This document shows positions 24,811 through 34,051 of a DNA stretch of 64,000 bases, piece after piece (position 1 is the first letter of the stretch; each line of letters begins with the position of its first letter). The notes beneath the pieces are model-generated. The model was not told the DNA's origin. It searched no databases and worked only from the letters and a program-made list of their open reading frames with translations. Source of the stretch: Psychrobium sp051201665. GTDB lineage: Bacteria; Pseudomonadota; Gammaproteobacteria; Enterobacterales; Psychrobiaceae. The DNA is taken from positions 4,030,001 through 4,094,000 of the forward strand of contig NZ_CP179210.1 in the NCBI RefSeq assembly GCF_051201665.1, in the 5' to 3' direction. Made by a program: the position numbers and the translations under genes.

Positions 24811-25523
24811 AGGCCTTTTCCTTTATAATTTCATATGTTTAATTGGGTTACTTTGTGATAAAAAAACAAGTAATGCTTATAAAACCCAGTGAGAAAATGA
24901 ACACAGAAAACAACACACTGCATGATTCAAGTTCTGTGTTGCTGCAAAATCACATACAAGAAGGAATTAGCTATACATTCCATTAATTGTCGATTTTGAG
25001 TTCCATTCAATCAGCTAATTTTTAGTAAGCACTTTTAAGATAGAGCAGCATTGTAAATTCAGATAGCAGCCTAAAATCTCATTCTAAAACGCCAATCTAA
25101 CCCTTTGTTATCGTAAATCAACATCTTGATGTCATTTATCTTTCGTCTTGACTAGATAAATCAACGAAACAACATAAGTGACCAATGGTCAACTTAAAAA
25201 AATTAAATAAACAATTGAATTTAAAATACTAAAAATAGATTTAAAAGATATCTTAAATTTTTATTTGGTAGTTTACTCATTAATAAACTAGGCTTTAGTT
25301 GTATTTGAAAAAGTACAGTTGGAAATCATTTTTAAATGGAATATAGTTAATTCAGAGTTGGATTAATCATCAATGGCAAGGATTGCAAATTACAACCCCT
25401 ACCAGTCTTATTCCCACTATAAATGTAATTTACAATGAAATAGATTTTCGTTATAGATGCATTCAACTGATATTGCTTCCAATACGGATATATATGCCAA
25501 ACGGCATAAAAATTAATTAAATT
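24811..25523. other. AT-rich non-coding stretch left of the IS66 element
   Basis: No supportable gene is seen. A 29-codon frame at 24898 (MNTENNTLHDSS...) has no leader or family features. The region presumably carries the promoter of the minus-strand peptide gene. Before IS66 insertion, it probably also held the promoter of the leader-peptide gene now at 27090. Confidence 0.45.
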
Positions 25524-27070
25524 AGTAACTACTCAGCACTTCAAAGCTAGTGTTTTAAATTAATTGAAAAATAAAAAATGATCGACTTGCTTGATCATTC
25601 TGAGCCGTTATTCTATGGGTCTCTCTATTCAGTAGTTTGAGCAATGAAAATAAGCGGCATCGATATTGAAAAAAATATCGACAACATAAAAAAGCAAATC
25701 GAGACGGATAAAACATTGTCCCCATCAATGCGTGCCGCTATCGATTTATTGTTGCTTATCGTCACTTTATTGTCCCAACGGTTAGGCCTTAACAGTCGAA
25801 ATAGCAGTAAACCACCATCATCAGATCCTAATCGGAAAAAGAAGCCTAACGCTAATAGTTCAAATGCATCGGGTGGGCAACTCGGTCATAAAGGAACAAC
25901 TTTACCGCTTGATGAACGACCTGATATCAACCATAAAATAGTTCTTGATAGAACGCTATTACCACCAGGAAGTTATACCGATATGGGGGTGGAAACCCGT
26001 CAGGTAGTGGATATAGAGTTTAAGCGCGTCGTAACTCAATACCAAGCCCAAATTCTTGAAAACGAATTTGGTAAGCGATTCGTTGCTCCATTTCCAACGG
26101 GGGTTAATAGTCGAATTCAATATGGTAATGGGCTAAAGGCTCACGCGGTTTACTTGTCTCAATATCAGCTACTCCCTTACGAGCGTATTCGTGAATATTT
26201 TACCGACCAACTTAACATTCCACTGAGTAGTGGCAGTCTGTACAACTTCATTAATACAGCTTACCGTCATCTCGATGAGACGAATGCGCTTGAATTCATC
26301 AAGGAAAGTTTGAAGCATGAATCAGTGCTTCATGCTGATGAAACAGGCATTAACATTAACGGTCAACGTCAATGGTTACACAATGCATCATCATTAAAAT
26401 GGACCTATCTATCGGCTCATGAGAAACGAGGTTGTGATGCCATCAATGCCATTGGAATACTACCCGACTTCACTGGTGTGATGTGTCATGATCACTGGAA
26501 GCCGTACTATCGTTATGATTGTCAACATGCTTTATGCAATGCTCATCATCTGCGAGAACTCACACGTGCATACGAACAGGATGGCAAGAGCTGGGCTGAA
26601 ACGATGCGTATTTTTTTAATAGAGCTTAATCAGGAAGTTGAAGATAGCGGTGGAGTGATTAGCGACAAAAGACAATTAATGAGTCGCCTTCAATATCGAG
26701 ATATTTTAAAAGAGGGTGAACACGAAAGCCCTCCGCCAGCGATAATCGTCGGGAAACGTGGACGCCCTAAGAAATCAAAATCGCGCAATTTATTAGAGCG
26801 ATTACAGAGTTACGAAGATGATGTACTCAGATTTATGGTGGATAAAATTGTGCCTTTCACGAACAATCAGGGTGAAAATGATTTGAGAATGGTGAAAGTT
26901 CAGCAAAAGATATCGGGCTGCTTTAGAAGCAAGCATGGTTCCGTCATGTTTTTTGGCATTAGAAGCTACCTGTCAAGTTGTAAAAAACAAGGGGTCAGTG
27001 CGTCTACTGCTTTGTCATTATTATTAAACGGAGCACTACCAAATATCTTCCCCCCTGCTGAGTAGTTACT
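25524..27070 (+). mobile_element. IS66-family insertion sequence (single-gene type)
   Basis: The element is bounded by a perfect 15-base terminal inverted repeat: AGTAACTACTCAGCA at 25524-25538 and its complement at 27056-27070. TAAATT occurs directly outside both ends, a possible target duplication (IS66 elements often make 8 bases, so this may be partial or fortuitous in AT-rich DNA). It carries only the large transposase; tnpA and tnpB accessory genes are absent. It is inserted 19 bases upstream of the leader-peptide gene at 27090. Confidence 0.85.
25644..27065 (+). CDS. IS66-family transposase
   Basis: A 473-residue transposase with the IS66 layout: N-terminal leucine-rich helical segment, basic zone with SRNSSKPPSSDPNRKKK, and catalytic core with HADETGININ, VMCHDHWKPYY, CNAHHLREL and the C-terminal NNQGENDLRMVKVQQKISG followed by the IS66 C-terminal SYLSSCKKQG segment. 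The DDE residues appear intact and the frame is uninterrupted, so it may be active. The stop codon lies inside the right terminal repeat. Confidence 0.93.
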   Translation: MKISGIDIEKNIDNIKKQIETDKTLSPSMRAAIDLLLLIVTLLSQRLGLNSRNSSKPPSSDPNRKKKPNANSSNASGGQLGHKGTTLPLDERPDINHKIVLDRTLLPPGSYTDMGVETRQVVDIEFKRVVTQYQAQILENEFGKRFVAPFPTGVNSRIQYGNGLKAHAVYLSQYQLLPYERIREYFTDQLNIPLSSGSLYNFINTAYRHLDETNALEFIKESLKHESVLHADETGININGQRQWLHNASSLKWTYLSAHEKRGCDAINAIGILPDFTGVMCHDHWKPYYRYDCQHALCNAHHLRELTRAYEQDGKSWAETMRIFLIELNQEVEDSGGVISDKRQLMSRLQYRDILKEGEHESPPPAIIVGKRGRPKKSKSRNLLERLQSYEDDVLRFMVDKIVPFTNNQGENDLRMVKVQQKISGCFRSKHGSVMFFGIRSYLSSCKKQGVSASTALSLLLNGALPNIFPPAE

Positions 27071-27089
27071 TAAATTAAAGGAATGTAGT

Positions 27090-27425
27090 ATGAGAAATCT
27101 AAGTAATAAAGAAATTAATAACGTTGCTGGTGGAATCCATATGGTCAGCAATGGCTGGAGTTTTGGTAGCCTTGATGGTTTTGGCGGTTTTGGCGGTTTT
27201 GGCGGTTTTGGAATGTTTTCTGATAAAAAAGGCAATGGTCCTAATGCAGAAGACGTGCGTAAACTGGCCGAGAAATGTAAGGATCTAAAAGAAATAACGT
27301 GGACGTCGGGCAACAATTCATCCCAGCAAGGTGGGGCTGGGGCAACTCTGAAAAAACGCGGTGTTAGCGTAGAGGGTACAGAAAATAAAGAATCAGGTTT
27401 CAAGCTAAAAATAACGTGTAAATAG
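27090..27425 (+). CDS. double-glycine leader peptide, Gly/Phe-rich (candidate exported peptide)
   Basis: The 111-residue product starts MRNLSNKEINNVAGG, a leader of the class II bacteriocin/microcin type with the Gly14-Gly15 cleavage site for a C39 peptidase. The predicted 96-residue mature part begins IHMVSNGWSFGSLD, then a GGF-type run at about residues 30-43 from a 9-base tandem repeat, and ends with a two-cysteine domain (Cys63, Cys110) that could form a disulfide. AAAGGAATG lies just upstream of the ATG. It is followed by a hairpin and then the protease, adaptor and exporter genes. The biological role (antibacterial, signalling or surface peptide) is unknown. Confidence 0.7.
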   Translation: MRNLSNKEINNVAGGIHMVSNGWSFGSLDGFGGFGGFGGFGMFSDKKGNGPNAEDVRKLAEKCKDLKEITWTSGNNSSQQGGAGATLKKRGVSVEGTENKESGFKLKITCK

Positions 27426-27432
27426 TGTGCTG

Positions 27433-27460
27433 TAGGGGCATTTTTATACTAATGCCCCTA
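27433..27460 (+). terminator. hairpin between peptide gene and export operon
   Basis: TAGGGGCAT and ATGCCCCTA form a perfect 9-base stem with a 10-base loop, placed between the peptide gene and the downstream protease gene. There is no long T run after it, so it probably gives partial termination or protects the upstream mRNA, favouring peptide over exporter. Confidence 0.65.
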
Positions 27461-27491
27461 TTGTAAACAATTCCAATTAGAGTTTTTAATA

Positions 27492-28706
27492 ATGATTAAG
27501 TCAATCGTCATCTTAGTTCTTTGTATTATTGTAGTGTCCCCTTATCTAAAAGCTAGCGAGATAATACCGCCAATTGAAGAATATTGTAAAAAAAACAAAA
27601 ACTATTTCAAAAATAAAAATTTAAATAATTTTTTTGACACTTTCGTTAATTGTCTAAAACAAAAATCATTATCTGAAAAAGAGCAAAATGCTCAACTTAA
27701 AATGCTTTACTCTGCAATCTCTTTGAAAAGAAATAACCGTTCAGTTAATAAAATATATAATCAAACTAAAAGTTTTATTCTCTCTCAGAGTCGTAGTAAT
27801 GTGCGTGATTTTTTTGCTTCACAGATAGCAAAAAAAACAGAGTTTATTTTGAATCAACGAAATATCAGTTCACAAAGTTTAAGCAGCGGGCACTCAAGAA
27901 AAGGACTCGTTATAGTTAGAGACTCAGAGGAAAACGAATACATAGACAGTATTCTTGTTGAGTATGCAATTCAAGGAGAAAAACACCCCATCATTTTTGA
28001 CACTGGGGCTAGCACAAGCCTTTTGCGCCAGCAGATAACATCTTATATTCCTTTAAGTAGTGAAACAAAAGCAATGAGCGCAACTAGATCACAACATAAG
28101 CTTTCGCTAGGATATATAAAGAAATTTTCAATATTCAATAACGAGATTCCATATATCATAGCATTGTTCAACGAATCAGAAAAAGGTGCAGATATCTTAG
28201 GATTAGATCTGTTGATGCAATTCAATAATATTTGCTTAAAAGACACTGGAGTATATGTAAACCATGAAACATGTAATATTGATATTAATCAATGGATTCC
28301 AATGAACTTAATAGCGCCACTAGGGCTAACGATCGATATAGAAATAAACGAACATGACCGTACACTTTTACTTGATACAGCGTCATCTCATAACTTATTA
28401 GTTAAAAATAATGGAATTTTAATCGACAATATACAAGAGAGTTTTACAAAAAGTTTAGAATTCAATACAGCCTTTGGAGTATCGACGTTAAAAGTGTCAG
28501 AGCGTGAATACTTGACGTCTATTGATAATAAATCATATGAGCTTGATTATTATCTGATTTCAGAGGATGAAATACATCTTAGTTGCGAAACTGATGGCTA
28601 CCTTGGTATTAAATTTTTCGAAAAATTTGACAGTATTACTTTTGATTTTAGTAATATGAAATTAGGGCTTGGTAAACTAAAATCTTCTATTTTAAGTAAA
28701 CAATAA
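27492..28706 (+). CDS. periplasmic bilobal aspartic-protease-like protein
   Basis: A 404-residue protein with an N-terminal signal or anchor helix (MIKSIVILVLCIIVVSPYL). It has two retropepsin-like lobes, each with an active-site type motif: PIIFDTGAST at Asp170 and LLLDTASSHN at Asp294. Each lobe also has the matching downstream strand (ADILGLDLLMQFN; GYLGIKFFEKF). Two Asp motifs in one chain suggest a self-contained aspartic peptidase, though the second reads D-T-A rather than D-T-G. Its stop overlaps the start of the HlyD gene (TAATG). I infer a role in trimming the exported peptide, or in self-protection, in the periplasm. AT-rich compared with housekeeping genes. Confidence 0.78.
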   Translation: MIKSIVILVLCIIVVSPYLKASEIIPPIEEYCKKNKNYFKNKNLNNFFDTFVNCLKQKSLSEKEQNAQLKMLYSAISLKRNNRSVNKIYNQTKSFILSQSRSNVRDFFASQIAKKTEFILNQRNISSQSLSSGHSRKGLVIVRDSEENEYIDSILVEYAIQGEKHPIIFDTGASTSLLRQQITSYIPLSSETKAMSATRSQHKLSLGYIKKFSIFNNEIPYIIALFNESEKGADILGLDLLMQFNNICLKDTGVYVNHETCNIDINQWIPMNLIAPLGLTIDIEINEHDRTLLLDTASSHNLLVKNNGILIDNIQESFTKSLEFNTAFGVSTLKVSEREYLTSIDNKSYELDYYLISEDEIHLSCETDGYLGIKFFEKFDSITFDFSNMKLGLGKLKSSILSKQ

Positions 28707-29950
28707 TGACCTCATTATTCCGCCCTGAATCAATAAATTCTTCAAGAGATATTGCGATAGGAACCGCGTACTTAAAGTTACCTATTTCTTATGGTATCTA
28801 TACATTATTTCTTGTAGCAAGCACAATTACAGTAGTCGCTATATTGCTGCTAAACAACTATTCGAGAAAAGAGTCGATTAAGGGCATACTAATACCAGAA
28901 AAAGGGCTTATCAGTATAACTGCAAATCGTACTGGCCATATTACAAAACTGACACTAATGTCAAAACAGTTTATTTCTAACGGTGAACCAATCCTTGAAA
29001 TTAGTAGTGAAACACATCTGGTTTCCGGTGCCAATATGAACAAAAAACAAATTGACTATTTAAATAATCAAATTGATGCGCTAAATGAACAACTTAATAG
29101 CCAAGAAAAACTTGAACGATTGAAGGCCAAAAGATTAAAAACCGTTATTGGTGAAGAACAAAGAAAATCATGGCAAATTCGTAAACAGTTAAATGTTATC
29201 AAGGATATTCTTTCACTTAAAGAAAAACAATTTGAGCATGCTAAAAAACTAGCAAAAAACGGTTATTTAACGCAATCAGAACAAAGCAATAGCGAACAAA
29301 AACTCCTACTTCAAGCGCAAAATTACGAAATACTAAATAGCCAATTACTCCAACAAGATAGTAATATAGCACAAATGAAACACGAGCTAGAAAGCGCTCC
29401 ATTAATCGCGCAACAAAGTACTGTCTCGCTCAAAAATAGAATTTCAGCTCTTCAAGGGCAATTGTTGCAATTGACTAGTAAGAACCAAGAGCAAGTTGTT
29501 TCACCTATCGATGGCAATGTTTCAAATATATTAGTGAAAGTTGGACAGCAGGTTTCGCCAAGTCAACTATTAGCAACAATCACTCCCAAAAATTCATTGA
29601 TGGAAGCAGAACTATATTTACCAAGCAGAGCGTCGGGTTTTATCAAAGAGCACCAACTAGTAAAGATTAGATATGAAGCATTTCCCTATCAACGCTATGG
29701 TGTTTTTCATGGAAGAGTTAAAACTATAAGTAAATCAATTCTATCCCCTAATGACATTCAAGTATCGATTCCATTAACTGAATCGGTATACAAAGTTACT
29801 GTAACTTTAGATAAGCAATCCGTCGATGCATTTGGTGAACGTTATGAGCTACAGGCAGGAATGCAATTAGAAGCCGAAATTATATTAGACACAATGTCAC
29901 TATTCGATTGGTTGATGATGCCAATTTACGCCATCAAAGGGAATTGGTAA
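28706..29950 (+). CDS. HlyD-family membrane fusion protein (peptide exporter adaptor)
   Basis: Periplasmic adaptor that links an inner-membrane ABC exporter to an outer-membrane channel. The 414-residue protein has one membrane helix (about residues 29-52), a lipoyl-type half (GILIPEKGLISITANRTGHI), a long coiled-coil hairpin (about 110-250), the second lipoyl half (VVSPIDGNVSNILVKVGQQV) and a beta-barrel domain (LYLPSRASGFI, IRYEAFPYQRYGVF). This is the bacteriocin-secretion type of adaptor. Both its ends overlap neighbours as TAATG. A paralogue begins at 62785. Confidence 0.9.
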   Translation: MTSLFRPESINSSRDIAIGTAYLKLPISYGIYTLFLVASTITVVAILLLNNYSRKESIKGILIPEKGLISITANRTGHITKLTLMSKQFISNGEPILEISSETHLVSGANMNKKQIDYLNNQIDALNEQLNSQEKLERLKAKRLKTVIGEEQRKSWQIRKQLNVIKDILSLKEKQFEHAKKLAKNGYLTQSEQSNSEQKLLLQAQNYEILNSQLLQQDSNIAQMKHELESAPLIAQQSTVSLKNRISALQGQLLQLTSKNQEQVVSPIDGNVSNILVKVGQQVSPSQLLATITPKNSLMEAELYLPSRASGFIKEHQLVKIRYEAFPYQRYGVFHGRVKTISKSILSPNDIQVSIPLTESVYKVTVTLDKQSVDAFGERYELQAGMQLEAEIILDTMSLFDWLMMPIYAIKGNW

Positions 29951-30693
29951 TGAATATATTATCACTTATAAAATTTACATCGGGTGGCAAGCTTAGGCTA
30001 TTGCTACAAACCGAAGCCGCTGAATGTGGATTAGCATGTCTTGGTATGGTAGCTAGCTTTCACGGTTATCAATCCGATTTAGTGAGTTTGCGGCAACAAT
30101 TTTCTCTTTCTTTAAAAGGCGTTACGCTAGACAGTATTATCAAAATGGCAGATTCGCTAGGTTTTAGCAGTCGGCCATTGCGGTTAGAGTTAAATGAACT
30201 TGATCAACTTCAACTACCAACTATTCTACATTGGGATTTAAACCATTTTGTTGTTTTAAAAAGAGTAAACTCTAAATATGCTTGGATTTTAGATCCTGCA
30301 CAGGGCGAACGAAAACTACTTTTATCTGAGATTTCAAAGCACTTCACAGGAATTGCACTTGAGCTTATTCCAAGTGAGAACTTTTCAAAGAAAGAAGTTA
30401 AAGCGACAATGACTCTTAGCTCTTTTTGGCAGAAAATTAGCGGATTAAAAAGAGTTTTGATTCAAGTTTTCTTACTTTCTTTTCTTTTACAGCTTTTCGC
30501 ATTGGCAAGTCCATTTTTCATGCAAATTGTTATGGACGATATTTTAATTAGCCAAGATTTGGATTTGTTATTCGTAGTTGCTTTAAGTTTTTTATTGCTG
30601 GCAATCGTAAGCCAAGCAACTAGTACTCTTAGATCTTTTGTATTGCTTCACCTTTCCAACCAACTGTCTGTTCAAATGACTAGGGCGTGTTGA
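29950..30693 (+). pseudogene. C39-peptidase ABC exporter, N-terminal part, cut by IS5-family element
   Basis: ATG 29950 overlaps the HlyD stop (TAATG). This part encodes the C39 cysteine peptidase that cleaves double-glycine leaders: Cys26 (TEAAECGLACLGM), His99 (HWDLNHFVVLKRV) and Asp115 (WILDPAQG). The first membrane helices follow. The gene's own sequence ends at 30683 (CTAG); the last few codons to 30693 are IS sequence. Joining 29950-30683 to 31569-32970 removes the IS and one CTAG and gives an open 711-codon frame, normal for this family. The peptidase domain itself could still be made. Confidence 0.88.
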
Positions 30694-31564
30694 TCTTTGC
30701 TGTACATTTCGTATTCAACAATACATCGGTAGCCACATTAACATGAATGCCAGCGATAACATGCTGGCATAATTCCTTTCTAGCTTGTCATATCTACTTG
30801 AAATAGCTCGATAATGCTTAATTCTGCCAAAGGCATTTTCGACCAAGTGACGATACTCGTATAGACACCAATCCATACTGTCTTTGTCTATATCTTGTCC
30901 GTAATTGCGTTTCGCAATTACCGTTTCTCCGCCACGTTCTTTAACAAAAGTACGGAAAGGTTCGCTGTCATATCCTTTATCACAAATGATGGTATTAACT
31001 TCATCGAGTTGCTCAACCAAGCTTTCGCCATGCACTATATCGTGGCGTTGTCCTTCTGATAAATCAAAGCAAATCGGCAAGCCACCACTATCCACGGCTA
31101 AGTGAATTTTGGTTGAGTTGCCCCCGCGACTTTTTCCTATTTGCTCTGAGCTTTCAGTCGCTGCCCCTGTACTATGCTGATGCGCTCGAACTATAGAGCC
31201 ATCAAGAAAGACCCATTCAAAATCAGCCATGCTAGATAAACTTCTGAAAAGCTTATCTAAAATCCCTTTCTTTGACCAAAGATTAAATCGTCTGTAAACG
31301 GTATTCCAGTCTCCGAACTCAGACGGTAGATCTCGCCAAGGGATACCTGTTCTCATTCGATAAAGTATTCCTTCAAATGTCATTCGATGTTCAATTTTAT
31401 CGTAAATACGACCTGTACTTTTCATAACTTGGAGTAGCAGTTCCCAGCGAATATCAGTTAGCATTGTTCTTGGCATGGTATTGGTTATCGTTTTATTTTT
31501 GGCGAAGCAAATTATAACTCTTTACCATGCCGTTCAAAAAACACTCACGAAAGATCAACACGCC
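30684..31564 (-). mobile_element. IS5-family insertion sequence with CTAG target duplication
   Basis: The element is 881 bases with terminal inverted repeats GGCGTGTTGATCTTT at both ends, flanked by direct CTAG copies (30680-30683, 31565-31568). It contains one transposase gene on the minus strand. It lies within the exporter gene, and precise removal restores that gene. The transposase frame is intact, so the insertion looks recent. MITE-B at 12744 and a solo end at 804 resemble its ends. Confidence 0.92.
30715..31476 (-). CDS. IS5-family transposase
   Basis: A 253-residue DDE transposase in a single frame. It has the N-terminal DUF4096-like segment (YRMRTGIPWRDLPSEFG, NTVYRRFNLWSKKG) and the catalytic residues in EWVFLDGSIVRAH (first Asp), IICDKGYDSEPF (second Asp) and HLVENAFGRIKHYR (Glu). 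The length and YRRFNLWSKKG pattern fit the IS5 family (IS427-like group). No frameshift, so probably functional. Confidence 0.93.
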   Translation of the reverse strand: MPRTMLTDIRWELLLQVMKSTGRIYDKIEHRMTFEGILYRMRTGIPWRDLPSEFGDWNTVYRRFNLWSKKGILDKLFRSLSSMADFEWVFLDGSIVRAHQHSTGAATESSEQIGKSRGGNSTKIHLAVDSGGLPICFDLSEGQRHDIVHGESLVEQLDEVNTIICDKGYDSEPFRTFVKERGGETVIAKRNYGQDIDKDSMDWCLYEYRHLVENAFGRIKHYRAISSRYDKLERNYASMLSLAFMLMWLPMYC

Positions 31565-31568
31565 CTAG

Positions 31569-32970
31569 TTCATTGTTCAGGCACTTATTACGTTTACCGT
31601 TACAATTTTTTGAAAGCCGGCATCTCGGAGATATCGTATCGCGCTTTGGCTCCCTTGGCAGTATTCAGTCGATGTTAACAACTGAATTAATCGAGGTAGT
31701 ACTGGATGGAATTATGGTTGTGACAACGTTATTCTTGATGTTTGTTTATTTACCTGTGTTAGCTTGGTTAGTCATAGGTGTAGTTATCTCGTACGCGTTA
31801 GTTAGAGTTATTTCATTTGCACCACTTAGGCGTTTGAGTGAAGAAGGTATAATTGCAAATGCGAAAGAAGACTCAAATTTTATGGAATCTATTCGTGCCA
31901 TACAGAGTATTAAGATCTTTGGAAAAGAAATTCAAAGGCAGACTCTTTGGCATAACCATTTCGCCGATGCTGTTAACACCGGGATAAGATCCGCGAAATT
32001 GGGACTACTTACCGAAGTCATTAACTCGTTACTTTTTGCCGTCGAAAATATTCTCGTAATTTATATCGGAGCTAAATCAGTTATCAACGGAGATATTAGT
32101 ATAGGAATGTTAATGGCTTTTATTTCTTATAAAGGACAATTCACAAGTAAATCGTCCGCACTTATTGATGCCGCAGTTAATTACAAAATGCTCGGTTTAC
32201 ATCTTGAACGTGTAGCCGATATTGCTATGACAGATCAAGAATCAGGAATTGATAATAATTCTAGTGATAAGGAGATATCTGGCGAAATAAAATTAAAGAG
32301 CCTATCCTTTTCCTATGGTGACGGGCTTCCTTTAATTTTCAATCAACTAAACTGTACTTTTAAGCAAGGTGAATCAGTAGCCTTGGTTGGAGCATCAGGA
32401 ACTGGAAAAACAACACTGATGAAAGTGATGCTTGGACTAATTAAGCCCACTTCAGGGAACATATATGATCAAGATCAATCTATTGAAAGTATTGGGCTAA
32501 GGAGCTATAGAAGCCAAGTAGCCGCGGTGATGCAAGATGATCAATTATTTTCGGGCTCGCTTAGTGATAATATAAGCTTTTTTGACCCTCAGGTTGATCA
32601 TAGAAAAGTTGAATTTTGTGCGAAATTAGCAGCAATTCATGACGATAACATGAAAATGCCAATGACATATCACAGCTTAATTGGTGATATGGGGACAAGC
32701 TTATCCGGTGGACAGAAACAACGCGTCTTATTAGCAAGGGCACTCTATAAACAACCTAAAATACTATTTCTCGATGAAGCAACAAGTAATCTCGATGTGA
32801 AGTTAGAATCAGCAGTTAACAATGCAATTAAAAATCTAGATATCACGAGAATAATCATTGCTCACCGACCTGAAACTATTCGAAGCGCTGACAGGGTATT
32901 ACTATTGAAGAATCAAAAACTTTATGAAGTACCTGTTAAAACGTCGATAAAAAATGTAAAGTCTGCATAA
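31569..32970 (+). pseudogene. C39-peptidase ABC exporter, C-terminal part (membrane and ATPase domains)
   Basis: This is the downstream piece of the exporter split by the IS5-family element. It starts in frame as SSLFRHLLRLPLQFFESRH and encodes the remaining membrane helices (LVIGVVISYALVRVI, LLFAVENILVIYIGA) and the nucleotide-binding domain with Walker A GASGTGKTTLMK, signature LSGGQKQRVLLARAL, Walker B ILFLDEATS and H-loop IIAHRPET. An internal TTG near 31573 could start a half-transporter, but without the first helices its function is doubtful. Ends at a hairpin terminator. Confidence 0.88.
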
Positions 32971-32984
32971 AGGCTTTTAATAAA

Positions 32985-33019
32985 AATCTCAAACGTACGA
33001 ATTTTAAAAGTTTGAGATT
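32985..33019. terminator. bidirectional rho-independent terminator
   Basis: AATCTCAAAC and GTTTGAGATT form a 10-base stem with T/A-rich flanks. It lies between the convergent exporter and gpsA genes. Confidence 0.82.
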
Positions 33020-33027
33020 CTTTCTTA

Positions 33028-34050
33028 TTAAGATTCTATTTTCTTAGCTCGCCCTAACAATGCTTTTGCGGCTATTGAAGCGTCTTTACCTTCGTAAAGT
33101 ACTTGATAGATTTGCTCAGTGATCGGCATTTCTACCCCTAAACGCTGTGCGAGTAGGTAAACTTCTTTAGTATTGCGGTAGCCTTCTACCACCTGACCAA
33201 TTTCAGCAATCGCGTCTTCGATACCAACACCTCTGCCCAGTGCTAAACCAAAGCGGCGATTACGAGACTGATTATCAGTACAAGTCAATACTAAATCACC
33301 CAAACCAGCCATGCCCATAAAGGTTGCTTGTTCAGCACCAACAGCTTGACCAACACGACACAACTCAGCCAAACCACGTGTTACTAAGGCGATACGAGCA
33401 TTAGCACCAAAGCCCAAACCATCAGACATACCCGCACCAATAGCGATAACGTTCTTAACTGCGCCGCCTAGCTGAATACCTGTGAAATCGGTGTTTTGAT
33501 AAACACGAAAATTCTTTTCATTGTGAAGTAAATGCGCCAAATGTTCAGCAAACTCAGGCTCTGATGATGCAAGAGAAATGGCTGTTGGCATGCCGGCTGC
33601 CATTTCTTTGGCAAATGTAGGGCCAGATAAAACAGCTAATGCAATATCATCACCTAATACTTCACGAGCAACATCTTGCAATAAGCGACCAGTTTCCGCT
33701 TCCAGCCCTTTAGTTGCCCACGCCAAACGATGTTCAGGTGTCAATAAAGGCTTAAGCTGCTTGAGCATGTCAACAAATGCAAAGCTCGGCACAACCACTA
33801 AGATTGTTTTAGTCGCAGCAACCACGCTTGCAAGATCATCACTCATAGTTAATGAGTCAGGAAATTTAGCGCCTGGCAGGTATTTTTCATTGCTGCCATC
33901 TTTTACTAATTGCGCGACATGCTCAGGATTGTGAGCCCACATTAAGGTGTCGTTATTATTGCGTGCTAAACAAATAGCAAGGGCAGAGCCATAAGACCCT
34001 GCCCCTAGAACCGCAATATCCGCCGTTGGCGTTTGATGCGTCGTAGTCAT
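33028..34050 (-). CDS. gpsA: glycerol-3-phosphate dehydrogenase [NAD(P)+]
   Basis: Reduces dihydroxyacetone phosphate to sn-glycerol-3-phosphate for phospholipid synthesis. The 340-residue protein has the Rossmann motif VLGAGSYGSALA, the substrate segment LSGPTFAKEMAAGMPTA, catalytic Lys in GAVKNVIAIGAG, and MAGLGDLVLTCT. Length is typical. The ATG is adjacent to the secB stop, with the operon order rhodanese-grxC-secB-gpsA common in gammaproteobacteria. Confidence 0.96.
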   Translation of the reverse strand: MTTTHQTPTADIAVLGAGSYGSALAICLARNNNDTLMWAHNPEHVAQLVKDGSNEKYLPGAKFPDSLTMSDDLASVVAATKTILVVVPSFAFVDMLKQLKPLLTPEHRLAWATKGLEAETGRLLQDVAREVLGDDIALAVLSGPTFAKEMAAGMPTAISLASSEPEFAEHLAHLLHNEKNFRVYQNTDFTGIQLGGAVKNVIAIGAGMSDGLGFGANARIALVTRGLAELCRVGQAVGAEQATFMGMAGLGDLVLTCTDNQSRNRRFGLALGRGVGIEDAIAEIGQVVEGYRNTKEVYLLAQRLGVEMPITEQIYQVLYEGKDASIAAKALLGRAKKIES

Positions 34051-34051
34051 A

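Noticed and set aside
24898..24987. 29-codon frame (MNTENNTLHDSS...) as a third leader peptide
   Set aside because: No double-glycine site, no family pattern and no good ribosome site.
25171..25186. Short palindrome around TGACCAATGGTCA as an operator
   Set aside because: It is an isolated short dyad in AT-rich DNA with no adjacent gene start.
31475..31678. Small plus-strand gene across the right IS5 end
   Set aside because: It is a chance frame spanning the IS end and the exporter gene in the wrong frame.
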